NCBI GenBank assembly: GCA_024704765.1
Contig: JAKMXF010000315.1
Coordinates: 280,396-344,395, forward strand
Direction of reading: 5' to 3'
Length of the DNA stretch: 64,000 nt
Source: Oopsacas minuta
Lineage: Eukaryota; Porifera; Hexactinellida; Lyssacinosida; Leucopsacidae
Shown here: positions 1 to 13,500 of the stretch, one piece after another
Layout of the letters: every line of letters starts with the position of its first letter
Position numbering within the stretch: the first letter of the stretch is position 1
Made by a program: the position numbers and the translations under genes
The notes under the pieces: generated by a model
Told to the model about the DNA's origin: nothing
What the model saw: only the letters and a program-made list of their open reading frames with translations
The model's database searches: none

Positions 1-1056
1 ATTTAGTAACTAGGTAATACTATACTATTGAAAAAATGGATATTGGATTTCAGAATAACTAGACGTGCTAGAGAAATTCTGATTGCAGATTCGAGTTCAG
101 CATTCAAATGTATGCTAAGATCAATGTATGTGATCTCTGATGAGAAATCTTGTTGAGTTGTGTTATCAGATCCTGTTTGTTAGGTTACTTTTTCAGCCAT
201 TTCCAAAATGAAATTATCTAACGAATCGTGTAAATTTATATATCTACTTCTATGCATTATATATGCACCAGCATTCCAATGACCACTTGTCGTAATGCGG
301 TTTCGAAACTTATCTATTTACATTCAATTCACTTTGGGTAACTATGGTTGAAATGATAATGTGTATTTATGAATATAACCTATCAATAATCCTAATGTAG
401 CGCATGCGTTATTCACTTTTATATACCTCTGTACACATTTATGTTATCTGAATACTTAGAGATGGGGCAAGGAATGGTCCTCCTATTTCAGTAACAACTC
501 AGCAATCAAAAAGGTGATAAGGGATTCAATTTGTAGGAATCTTCATCGTTTGATGAGGAAAATATCTAGTGATTTCAGAGTGTCTGGGTTTTTTCTACCA
601 AAATTAAGAAACTTTACTCTGGTTTGCATTCATTCAAGTGAAAAAAAGTTTCCTAATTGACTGGTGAAGCTTATAATGCTGCAAAGCTGTGGTTATTTTT
701 GGGATGTTTATAACTTCACATTTCTGAAAATCTAAATAGTTAATTAATTCCCGAGCGATCACATCCACCAATTTTGATAATATTAGAAATTTTAAAAACA
801 AATGATCCTAATTTGTTGAGTATTCAAACAAGTCATAAATTTCATGAATATTATATAGAGGATAGTAGTACATTCAATTCCCTTGCGCTTATTCAAGGTA
901 ATGCTGAAATTGCTTTCAGCCTTTTCATCGTGTTTTCACGTCTTTGAAAAGGAATACCCTTTAATCCTATATGGATATTTTTGACCGTTAATACGCTGAT
1001 GTTGTGCATCAGTGTGATTACACCATTATTTTCTTTACTATTGTGTAGATACTCTT
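1..1056. other. 5' flank of USP5, no gene recognised
   Basis: AT-rich sequence with no long open frame on either strand, no recognisable repeat and no clear TATA box. It should contain the promoter and 5' UTR of the protease gene unless an upstream non-coding exon lies outside the window. Confidence 0.4.
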
Positions 1057-1501
1057 ATGGATGACAACATTTTGTCTACTTTGGCCTCTTTGAAAGAACA
1101 AGCGAAAATTGTTCAAACAGGTGACGTTGTCTACAAAGATCAATGTTTTTATAGTTTTGATACTCCTGATTCTCCGCTTGGAATATTTGTAAATCTTTGT
1201 TCATTTTATTGTTATGGGCACAAATTTGTTAGATATTATTTTGATAAAACTGGATACAGATTGTACTTGAATATCAGGCGCACGAAGTTGGATAAGGTGG
1301 AGTCATCTTCATGTGATCTGGTTGATAAATCAATTAAGCCTACTAGATTAGGTATTGGAGTTGAGGGAGGGTTCCTTCCACAACACGATAAACAGTCAAT
1401 ATCTGAACAACATTATTTAGTTCTTTTACCAGAATTTCAATACATACCTTTATCATCGCAATTTCCTTCTCCAATTTATGAATCTATTCTATCCATCTTA
1501 G
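1057..1501 (+). CDS. USP5: USP5 exon 1: N-terminal UBP-like region
   Basis: Encodes residues 1-148 plus the first base of codon 149. The ATG at 1057 is the first in-frame Met after a TGA at 1015-1017. The stretches [33 protein letters not shown] and [11 protein letters not shown] match the conserved blocks of the USP5 N-terminal pseudo-zinc-finger region. The donor is cttag|gttggt at 1502. The open frame continues to 1641, but the residues past 1501 do not resemble the family and exon 2 joins perfectly at phase 1. An upstream 5' UTR exon cannot be excluded. Confidence 0.9.
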
Positions 1502-4500
1502 GTTGGTTTATTCTTAATTTTGATTACCGGTATATAGATTTCCATCAGACATCAACCAATTTATACAGTTTTAATCAATTCTTTCAACCTACTTTCTTAG
1601 TGATGAAATTTAGAAGTGGAGAACCTTCCAAACGTTTATAAAAGTTTAAGACTAGGTCATAGAACTAGTAAATATACATCACAGCCAACATTCACTTGTA
1701 AATTTCCGCCTTAGGTTACTGTGTTAGCTGTAAGTCTTTGTATATAGTACAACTCGGTTAGTATGTTCTCTCGGCCTATCACATAGTCTTGATTAGTACT
1801 TTTCCCCAAAACAAATTGTCAATTATTGTACTTACTGTATTAAAAACATGTTCAAATACGACTTAATCCAGTTGGTACCTACTAATTTTTGTTTCCCTAG
1901 GTGTACGTCTCATCCGAGTTCTATTTATACATATTTTTCTATTCTAATCGGAAATAACGTTGCCGAACATTTCTTCTCTTCACATTTCGTTGCTGGACCC
2001 TGATATTTCAGTTTTGCAATATTATAGTTTGGAAAGGGGCTACAGGTCAGTCTCACATAATAAATCCCCCCTATAGTATTTATCCCTGGTTTTTGGTATA
2101 ATAATGGTTATAGGCAATCCCCCTGGTAAGAATACTTTTTAATATTCTTTCCCATTATCACAATTTGCACTAATGCTTGCGACATTTGCTACTAAATAGT
2201 TATTCAATCTGCATTCAATTTGGATGGAGATTATTGAAGTCCCATCCTGTAGATCCAATGGGAAAACATCCAAGGAAAGAATACATCATAAAATACTACA
2301 AGCCATCCTCGAAGGAATTATATTCAAATCTATAAAATATCAAGTAGAAATATATATATACAACTGTTACGAAGCTAAGGCTATTATCTCCAGTAATTAG
2401 CAAAAATACACATAGAACAATACTTATTAACAAAATTATTGAATTGGGGGAACTTTACTGCATGATAATTTTCCTCTGAAAGACTACTACATAGTGTTCT
2501 TCCTGCCTGTCTTAATTATATTGTATTTCAACGCCTTCTATGCTGACACTCAAATTACTTTAACTGTTTTTGAATAGGGGAACTTTCCTATCATGCTAAT
2601 TCTCCGCTCCTGAAGAATACAATTTTAGGATTCTTCCCAGGCGGGATAACTACCGAGGCGAAGGATTACTATATGACACCGTCAACGGCACACATTTGTT
2701 TTCTTAAAGTGTTGATACAGGTTTGGGTTTGGTTTACAGTGTTTTGAGCCTGGACCCGAGTTAGATCGTGCATATCCGTTTGATTTGTTATTATAAACAC
2801 TTTAGATCTGGTTTTGGTCATTTTGACACAGGCCTTGAGGTATTGGAGTAGGAATTTGGATTCCCGTTGTGGGACTTTAGGTTGAAACTTTTCGGTGCCC
2901 ACATACATATATATATGTACGTGTTATGTTTGTGAAGTTTAAGTTAACGGATTTTGATGTTTACTGTAAGAGTGGCGAAATTTCCGGCCACGAATAGTTC
3001 AAGCAACGAAATGAACAGACTATTAAATATCAGGCGACCAGTGCTACCTCTAATTTTTGGTGTTTAGGCATCTCATGGCGGGTACAAGCGTAATTCGGGG
3101 GACAAACAGTCCGAAGAGACTTTTTCATGGGGATACTTTAGGCTAATTTCTATAGATTTCGCAATATGAAATAATTTCGAGAAGTCCCTCTGATTACTCT
3201 TAATCCAGATTCCTACCCCATCTTATTCAGTATTTCATTGTACGTCCTAGAGCTTTATAGCTATATGCAGGGGCGTCAGGTTGACCAAGATAGTGGGAGG
3301 GCAGTTGTACTCACTGCTCATTTTTACTTTTAACTACATAAGTAATAATGATTAACAAAATGAATTTATATCGAATTTATTGACTTTATCAACTAATATG
3401 ACTTGTATATTGGAGAAATTCCGAATATAACATATTTTGTCAGCCCTTTAATGTATTTCTGAATTGATTAATTAAAGAATCTATAGTTGTGCTATTTCGT
3501 AATTACTCGATAAATAATCTAAAGTGGTGGTATTTGTAATTCCTCAATGAAGGAATCAATAGTTTATGTTATTTCGTAATTGAACAATAAGAGGATCTAG
3601 ACTCTAGAGCAGTATTTCCCAACCTTTACCAATTTAACGCCCGTTAAAGACTTAATATTTACAGAACACCCCCTATTTAATACTTTATTGAATCAGTTTT
3701 AATTATTGACTATATGGAATTTAGAAGATTGACTGATATTTTATCTAGGGACTAATCTAAGTATCAGTATACGTTGGAACATGTGATCTCTAACTTTGGT
3801 GGACCTTTGCTAGTTTGAATACATCCGGTTCTAACTGCGTCAGAAAGAGTCTCAAGTCGACTCTTGTTGCTATTTCCGGTCGATTTCTTTGTTTTGTGAG
3901 CAGATTAACTACTGTATTGAATCCCTTTTCGACAAGATATGATGATGGAAATGCAACGAACATTAATTTTACAGTTTGAAAAATATGGGGATAGCATTCA
4001 GAGACTTCTTTCTTCATCCAGAATGCACTATATCCTCATTGGGTGAATATGGCATTGCATTCGATATCATTCTTCAAGTCGATGAATTCTTCTTGACATT
4101 GTGGATCCAAAGTTTCTATATTTGTTCCAAATGGATTTATAACAAAATTAGCGATAACAAACTCGGTTAAATGTTTGAATCGAATCAACAAATCTTCGCT
4201 AAGGGAATCAACATGTGAACAGTAAATATGAATGTTGTCCTCCGTAATGATGTTATTATTTGTCATATCCAGTTCACTTAAACAAGGTAACTGCCCAAAT
4301 TCACGACACGTCATATTCTTTCGGTACAAGGTTAGTTTACTTAAGAATGATAGAACAACATCCTTCCCTTGTATAAGAGTGGTATTTTCCCTTGTATCTG
4401 CTTATTCATTATATTCAGTTAAGTAATCAACATCAGTCCTTATCATTTTAGCCTTTTCTCAGAGTTGAATCGTATTCTTCTAGAAACTCGACTATAGAAT

Positions 4501-7500
4501 CAAACAGTTAATGGAATCGTTTCAAACAATTACCTTTAGAAAGCCACCCAACTTCAGTAAGAAGAAGGAGGCGTTTGTAATCTTCATCATTGTTTGAACA
4601 AAGTTGCTGAAAGATGCGATCATTCAGTGAGTTCTTTTTGATTTTGTTCGTAGCAGTAATCACGATTTGTAAAGACAGGTGAAGATTAGGTGTTAGGTGC
4701 TTGACATCAATATTCCAGCAGTATTCAAGGGACATTTTCGACACTTGCAAAGGAATAATAGACAGTTGTTGGCCGGCCCTTCCTACTATAATAGATCAAA
4801 TGGACACAAGCGTCAAATCAAAGGCCCAGTGTTATGAGGACTCAAAACACGGGTAGTTAATGTCTTTCGGGTTGGTGGAACTGATCACCAAGCAGGAATT
4901 ATTAATGACCAAGCGTATCCCAATTCTCTCTTGTGGTGACAAGCTTCTAATATATGGTCACCTAAGCAACCAGTGATTAGGAAAGAACTATACAAAACCA
5001 ATGTTCCCATTTTTTCGTATTGTGTTAAGGGACCACAAGTTCGATGTTCTTAGGAAAGGCGCCACTTGGTCAGTCATTTTAGATGAATCCGCATTACCGT
5101 CAGCAAGAACCTGTGTTTATTGAGTAAAACTGCCAGGAAAGAAACTATATCCATCGAGAATGTTACTCTGTGTGATGGCCTAGGAGTTACCATCGCCAAG
5201 GTCGCTAAATAGTTCACTGAAGAATATCGTATTCCTCTAGCAAACTGCTGTTTTATTGGGAAGATGTTGCGATCTGTAATACTGGTTAAGTTAATGGCTT
5301 CGTGAAATTCTGTCAGGATGTTGTGGGGGAGAATCGTGGAAATTATGGTAACAAGACGATGTCATCCAAGTTCATTGCATATCACACCTTGTTGCACTAG
5401 CTATCACTGATGTGCGTGCTCACTTAACCGAATACGGTCGAGAAATATTCATGTGTTTTTGAAGAAGCAATTTCTATGATCACATGTATGTAAAAGTAGC
5501 CAATTTCCTGTCAGATTTATCACCAAACCTTAATATAGCACCTGTACTTTAGTTATTTTAATTGCGACTAAGTGAGAAATAATTATTTGATAATTGATTA
5601 TACCATTTCGACTACTTTCAAGTTATCATTGCATCTACATGAGTTTACCTAGATTTTAGTTGTTTACACTAGCCAATAAACCAAGGATATATCCATTATT
5701 GCGAAGAGATGAATTTGAAATCGTCATGGAGTAAAAAAATATACATCATATTATAAATATTATGATAATGATTGGCTACACCTAAGCGGGTAATGAATTG
5801 TTTACACTTGCAATTATAAAGCAATAATATATATAATTACTCAGAATTCAATGGTTTCAACTATCTAGATTCCTCTAATTACTTAGTATAATTGAGAAGC
5901 AATTCAAATACAGTATTACAATGTATTAGATATTTTATCGATTATATATCAGTGTGTACTATGTCATTTATGGTGGCCTATCAGTATATATGGACCATGA
6001 TTCATTCACCTTACCGAATATGTGACCCATTAGACTCATCATGTATGTTACTTACTCGTGTGCAACAACTATATTTCAACGACAACAAAATGTCCAGTAT
6101 CCAATATCCAGTATCCAATGTCCAATGTCCAGTATCCAGTGTCCAGTATCCTCTTCTCTTTCCTTTCTCTTATCTCCTCTACTTTACCTCCAGGACTGCT
6201 AATCCCACGAGTCTCTACCATCACCCAAGAAAAATCGTCGCGTGTACTGTGTGAAGTTACACCACGTCTCCCTCTGCCTCAACGCGCTGAACTTGACGCC
6301 TGGCAGCACAAGCACCGGAGTTGTCGTTCTCACATGATGAGGTAACTGCTGGGATAAAGCGTGATGTAGAGCAAGTAAAATTAGGCATGTCAGTTATGGC
6401 ATCAGGAATTGAAGACCTCAGAAAGAACGAGCGTGAAAAGGAGGAATTACAGCAACAATTGTAAGACTTCAGTCAGCGAATACTCAGCTTCTTAATGAGA
6501 ATGAACAACTGCTAGAGCAGCAATGCAGAGGTGCTACTGCACAGGTTGCACGATCTACTCAGTCTCTACTATCATCGTATCTCCGATCAGATCATCTACT
6601 CCGAATGTGGGTGTCAGCCGTGACTTTCTTGATGAATCTTACCACATCATCCTCCTTTACCTGTCATCGTTGCTAACGGTTGCCGTCAAACATTAAAGCT
6701 TGACTTCTACTTTAACAGGGCGATTCAGGTGGCCAAATCATCCTCATTAAGTGAACCAATTTCAGGGTCTGGTAACTTCCTCAATTCCATAAAAGTGTCA
6801 ATACTCTCCTTATGGCAAATATGCGTTACTGGTTGGTTTAAAAACATGAGTTAGCATTCCTATTATCCCACAGAACATTTCCGAATCGGTCTTCTACCCG
6901 AAGGGGTGAAACCATGAATATAATATATTTTGATCAGTTTATATTCATCTGCTGCTTGATTGATATCATTATCATGAACTTTCAATATGATAGCCAGTCA
7001 AGACTTGTTTCTGGCTTTCATGTAATATTATTGCTTCAGTCATCATTAAATTAATAAATAGAGTTCAATAGGTCATCAAGTTCATTAACTTGTATACTAC
7101 CTCGTAATATACAGTATTTATATATAATTTTGTGCCATATATTGGTGTAAAATCACAATGGAAATATATTGTATTGTACTATAGCAAAGTAGATGGGGAA
7201 TGTAATTTGACAGAATTTGACATGTTGCGCAATGAAGCGCATTTGTAATTTGAATATAATGTTTATATGACTATCAAGAATACATATTACAGATTCAGAG
7301 TGGAAACTATTGACAATACATTTTGCGGCCAATGGGACTGCTTATGGAGAGAGAAATTTCTACAAACTTTTTCAATCTATTGTATCCGTATTATCTGATT
7401 ACATATTTTTTCCTGAAGAAAATGATTGATATATTCAAATTCAGTACACTCACTTTACTGTAAAGCATGTAAATGAACAATGTATGCATTATGAATTCAA

Positions 7501-10500
7501 CAGATTGCTGATATAGCTTCTGTCATTTATATAACGGAATTGTAAATATAGAGTTCAGCAATGAAGTCCTGCATTTGATTGACCACAAAAATGGAAATAC
7601 TTGACGATTTCATCTGAAACTTACTTATTGTTCATTTAATATATAGTAGAATCTAATTCCCAATGGTATTAATTTGAATGTAAGAATTAGCTCCTGTGGC
7701 ACCCGAGTAGTCAACTGTACATTTTTATATTGGCTCAGCATTAAATGATTAGCTATCTATATAGTATGTGTATATTATCTAATGAATAACTCACTATATA
7801 ATTAATTTAATGAAATTTCTTTTCACAGGCGGTAGTTTGATATATTTATCCTTTTCTAGCTTCGCATAATTTACGTATATGCATCGTTTGTACGGTCAGG
7901 GATTATGAATAGTTTCAGACCGAGGTATCATTCCCGATCGATTGATCAGCCAGACTGATGTTTCGGTCCAGACCTTTAACTCGCTAATTGGATCGGTTTG
8001 GGCTGGTATTAGGCGTATCTTCGATTGAAGCGATTTTCACTAATATTTTCTAAACTTTACAGAATTGGGTATCAAAATGTATATTGACCAACTTAAACCC
8101 AACCCAATCTAAACAATTCTAATTTTTCATATCTCTGGACATGATCAAACTTCATTTTTCCCCAAAATGGGTCAAAAATCCAACAAATAGTTTTTATATA
8201 CTGCACAATTTCAACATTTTGTTCGGTATCACGGAATAGTTCTGGATTCTATTCAAATTTGAGTTGTGAATCAGAACCGTATTGGGAAGATAAAAAGTTA
8301 TTAGCTGAGTAGTTTACTAATAATATAGGAAACGAGGCACCCTATTATTTATATTTTGTATAGACAAGTTTATGTACTTTTAATCCATCTTGTAAGATTC
8401 AGAAGATGTTATTGTTTTGGTTGCATTATATAATCCTCCAATTTGGAGATTTGTTTGTGCAGGAGAATTTAGAGAGTATATTTTAATGACATTTTACAAA
8501 ATCTATGATAAATTATATATTACGAGCCTTCGCTCTTCGCCCGCGACGAACTCGCGCATTGCGCCTCAAGGTATTCAACGGACAAAAAACAGACAAACAA
8601 CAATTGGGGTTTAATCATATTGAGTCATTGAAAGTATGATTCTACTTCAATTGTGAAATTTGTTTACTTTATATTCATAAAAACAACAATATATTCACAT
8701 ATGAGAATCTTGAAAATGAGAAATTCGGATTCAGCGTGCTTACTTACCCCTGGTAACCGCTTAGAGCATCCTTTGCGTATATTTTGTGATTTGACTAATT
8801 TGTTTACTCTACTATATTCATATAAACAATAAATTTGCATATGATTCATCCAAAAGTGTGATAACACTGTCCAACAAATTTTTTAGCATTTTAGCTTCTG
8901 GAATACACTGTAGTGTTTCTCATTTATTCAAGCACTCTGATTCCAAATATCTAATCAGTTTTTCTCTATCAGGCAACGATTTTGAAAAATTCAATATTTT
9001 GGTTTTATCATTGTCCCAGTATTCCTATAATATATCTCTTTAGTTTGGCTAATCAAATGCATACTTATGATTTAATTACAATGAAACTTGTCAATTGGTT
9101 TAGCATTTATTATACTAATTTAGAAATGCTTGGAATGTGATTTTCTTTTGTATGTGGCATCAAGAATATCTATTTTTAGTGGCCAACAATAACCAGCCAT
9201 CATGTTTGGAGAGAATTTTCCATTGTAACGACTTTCCATTGTGCTTATATCTTGATGAAATCTTTCACCATATTCATCACTCACAGCACCTAGATTTTCC
9301 GGAAAGAATTGCGAATGTGAGTGAAGAAAGTGTATTTTTAGAGACATATTACATCCCATTGTTCTGAATGCATCAAGTAGTGTCACAACAATTTCTTCAT
9401 AAATTGGTGATTTCTTAGTTCCTATAAAGTTCTCATTTAAAGATTTGAATTAATTCCATGCTGCTTTCTCGACAGAATTTAGACATCCTTCGAAGTTTAG
9501 ATCCTTGAATAGTTCTCTAATTTGGGGACCTATAAATATCCCTACCTTGATTTTAGCATCGCTGACCTTTGGAAATTTGTCCTTGAGGTATTTGAAACCT
9601 TCTCCTTCTTCATTGTATTTTACTATCGCCTTTACAAAGTTTTTCATCAAACCCAGTTTTATGTGTAGAGGTGCTAATAGAATTTTCTCAGGATTTACTA
9701 AGGACTGACTACTTACACTCTTTGTACCAGCAGTTAATTGATGTCGTAGTGGCCACTCCTTAACTATACAGTGGGATTGCCTTGCTCTACTATCCCACTC
9801 ACAGAGGAGGCAACAATATTTCGTGTATCCAGGTTGCATACCCAACAAAAGTCCAATTACCTTCAGATCACCACAGATGTGCCAATTGTAAGAGTGATAT
9901 CTGATCAGTTTCAATAAGATATCCATATTCTCATGAGACTCCTTCATGGTACTGAATGACCTATCGGTATGGATGGTAATACGTTACCTTTGTGAAGTAA
10001 GACTGCCTTGAGGCTGTACTTAGAAGAATCAATGAAGAGACGCCACTCTGATGGTTCGTGTTGAAACCTAATAACTCCATCACACGATCCACATTGTTAC
10101 AATAACATAAAGACCCCTGCATTTCAAAATGTACTGAGAAATCACTTTGACGGGTCCGAAAAACGAGACTTTAGTTTCCTCATCCAATAAGTTCCAACCT
10201 TTCAATCTTGACCCAAGCAATTCACTTTGATCTTTTGTCAAATTCAAGTCCCTAACCAAATCTTTCAGGTCACTTTGTTTAATGATGTGGGGAAGTCTTG
10301 TTTTATCAGGTGGCATAGGCGGAGGTATAAATTCCTCATCATCTTGATCTAACATAGCATATTCAACAGTATCGTCATCAAAGGAAACTTTCTTAGGCTT
10401 AGGTACTTCGAATTCTGTAGAATGCTCAACAGGACGAATCGCAGATTGAAGATTGGAATAACATGTATTCTTTTTGGTCTTAGAAGTGATTCCTTTTATA

Positions 10501-13500
10501 TCAGTCAAACAGAAATAACAATCAGTATAATGATCTCTTGGTTCCCTCCATATCATGGGAATAGCAAATTGCATTGAAGTACGTGAGCCATTTAGCCATT
10601 TACCAAGTCCTATTGCACATTTTGAGCAACAAAAATGAGGTGCCCAAGGCTTATCTTGATCACCAATCTTGCAACCGAAATATTGCTATTATCCTTTGTG
10701 TACAAGAGGAGACATGTCTCTCAGCTTAAATTTTGTAGTAAATTCTCCACAAATATAACAGAAAGAATCGGTTGGGTTTGAACATCGACGAGACATTATT
10801 GAAAAGAAATAAATACAAATACAATCAAATAATCTCCTCTTGAAAGAGCAAGTAATATTCTATATATTTTAAGAAAATTTGAATTGTTAGACAATATATG
10901 CCGAAGGTATTAATACATATACAATTATACATTCTATAGAGATCTATGGAAAAATGATTTGGGAAATTTCTGAATTTTACAAAATCTCTGCCTGATAGAG
11001 AAAAACTGATTGGATATTTGGAATCAGGGCACTTGAATACATAAGAAACATTACCGTGTATTCCAGAAGCAAAAAATGATGAAAATTTGTTGGACAGTGT
11101 AATCGGATTCAGCATGTTTGATATATTTATTGAATTCCATTTACTTCCTTGATAAACACGATACTACATAGTTATGCGACAATTTCAAAATTGCATACCG
11201 TAAATCCTTTCCTTGACAATGTACAAACAGACAGATAGACAAATAAACAGACAGACAGGCAGAAAAACAAACAAACAGACAACAATTGTGATTTAATAAT
11301 ATAGATTTCATTTCCTATCATTTGGTATTCGGTTTAGATTATTATAAATAGTATAGAGTATACCTACATTTTGCATGAGACATGTGTAATTGACAATTGG
11401 CATTCAAATTTACCTTATATATGGATATTTTCTTTTAATTTTTTATATATGAGGAAATGTAGCTGTTTCATACTTATGCTAAAACAAGAGAAGAATCTCA
11501 AGGATACTTCGTCGGTCGCGGGGCAACCTACCAGGCGAACGCATTAGTTTGTTATTACTACTCGTATTTTTACTTATATTCGTTACTACAAGTTACTACA
11601 TAAGATAGAGTTTAGAATCCCTAATTTCCTTCTTTTACAATATTCAATAAATCTGATTGAAATTGTTCATTTGAATCCACTTGTTGGATTCCGCTATTGC
11701 AATCAATTGTACTAAAAACATTGATTACGGAATTCTTGACCCAAAATGTTGCCTGCACATACTTTCTTTAGCCCTGTCTCACTTCAAAGTGATATCATTA
11801 TCGTAGTAATGGCATAATATAAGTCAAGAAGGATTTTATGTTTGCGAGTGACATGTAAAATTCCTATTAGTTAGCGATTGTATTTGTTTGGATTTTGCAC
11901 ATATGTCATTGTTCATCCCTTCAAAATGTCTCCCAAAAGGGGAGGTTTTTCTACATGTATTTTTTCAATATTGTTGGGTCTTCGTCATTTGCTGTATTAT
12001 CTTAACTATCAATTTCAACCTCTCCTTAACAATACGTTCAATAACTATTGGTAACATTGATTCAGTGGTCTTTTTAATACGCATTGATTCAAAAGAATAC
12101 TTATTTTTTGATTTTTTTACTCTTAACAATTGTACCACATGCATGTAGTATTAACGGTTTGGCTTATTTAGCAATTATATATTTTTATCCAATTTATACC
12201 TAATTCGATGCATTACGTGTTCAGAATAGAGATACAAGACCTTTTGCAACTTACAATTTCCCAGCATTTTCATAAATACTTTGTTAAACTTAGTTTATTG
12301 AATGCTAAACAAATACTTAGCTTTTGGGGCAAACTATAGTCTATTTCAACTTTGGCAATATTTAAATATTTATGCAGGATTAGCCTACCGGATGGCCTCT
12401 AAATATAAGGCTTAATCGTAAAGTGCTGGTGTTGGAGTATTAAATTTATTAATTAATAATTTTCACATTAATATACTTGGTTTCTTTATTTTGGAAACAG
12501 TGTATTTTTGCCGGAATAATGCGTTCCATGTTGTGGAACACAGAATTCATACTATTATGCTAGATACTCTCAGGTATGTCTCGAAATATATGTCTACTAA
12601 GCATTCATTTAGTCGAATTTATCATTTTTTGATGCCTCGGAGAACATTTGTATGTTGTATGTTGTATGTGATCTTAAAGTTAATATATGAAATGATCTTT
12701 AGCAGTTCGGGTTTCATACAGCAATTTTTGCTGGTGGGGAAACGATTGATCATACCTTATTGAGATCACTTTCCCATGTAAATACTATCATACATCAGTT
12801 GTCACAATACATAATATTCAGTATTAATTTTAGGAATTCTGGGGTAACTGTCTGTAGGTGGTGAAATCCCAGGGTGCTTCCCCTGATATGTATGAACCCT
12901 GGCAGTGGTTCCCAACCTGCGATACGCGGCTGCTTAATTGTGATACTTATAAAATTGTAAATCTGTATCCCAATCGACAAATTAGAATAATTTTGGCGTT
13001 AAAGGGATACTCTTATATAATGTATACTTATTTATTCATTATGGTTTTTATAACTCTCATGTTTCTGTGATAAATATATATAACTAGTCGGTACCTTTTG
13101 TATATTCTTATTTTGCAATATACTATCCTTACTCATTCGAAATGCATCTGAAAAGGAAACGAGTGTATTCCGACGAATATATATAATATTATTTTACTTC
13201 GATCCATATTTACATCATTGATCATTACAGTGCATTATCTGCCTTAAAACACTTATTGCTGACATCATGAAACCAAGCCTTTGATTAGACAGCTTGAAAC
13301 ATGTCATCCTGAATTTAAGACAAAGATGCCTCATATTTTCAAAGCAAAGAAGGTGTTATACAAATGTCCGGTTAGATACCACTGGAACGTTTAATCAGCA
13401 TTAATTTCAGCAATTGGAACGTCTTACGTTATTTCCTTACAATTGCTCAACAAAAGAAAAATATATAAATGTGGAAATCCTTCCTTACATCTAATTAGTT

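Larger units (their letters stand above)
8865..11099 (-). mobile_element. CACTA/CMC-like DNA transposon, 2235 bp, 129-bp TIRs, TAA duplication
   Basis: The element begins CACTGTCCAACAAATTTT and ends with the reverse complement. It is flanked by TAA at 8862-8864 and 11100-11102 and sits inside a Helitron-like repeat. Other copies of that repeat show the uninterrupted site, so the boundaries are defined by comparison within the window. One gene on the minus strand (10796-9120) fills the interior. CACTR ends with a 3-bp duplication are the signature of the EnSpm/CACTA group. A 3-bp TAA/TTA duplication also occurs in PIF/Harbinger, but the gene has no harbinger nuclease motif that I recognise. 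Confidence 0.75.
8523..11305 (-). mobile_element. Helitron-like element (copy H1), split by a nested TIR element
   Basis: Read on the minus strand, the 5' end is A|TCTATATTATTAAATCAC at 11305, followed by a TTTG-rich stretch and TTGTCAAGGAAAGGATTTAC. The likely 3' end at about 8523 carries a small GC-rich hairpin (CGCGA gttcg TCGCG) and ends CTCGT, resembling a Helitron terminus with one change from CTRR. No terminal inverted repeats or target duplication are seen, as expected. The copy is interrupted by the CACTG-ended element at 8865-11099. Without it, about 0.55 kb remains. No Rep/helicase gene is present, so it would be non-autonomous. Confidence 0.55.

Noticed and set aside
1502-1641. 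Open-frame continuation of exon 1 to a stop at 1641
   Set aside because: Residues after 1501 do not resemble the USP5 family, and splicing at 1501 to 17305 restores the family sequence exactly in phase.
8858-9043. Open frame at the left edge of the CACTG element as a small gene
   Set aside because: It is the terminal inverted repeat, and the same peptide appears in the right arm on the other strand.
12903-12925. hAT-like terminus cagtggttcccaacc
   Set aside because: Plausible 5' end of the relic at 13255-13760, but no second end or target duplication was found.
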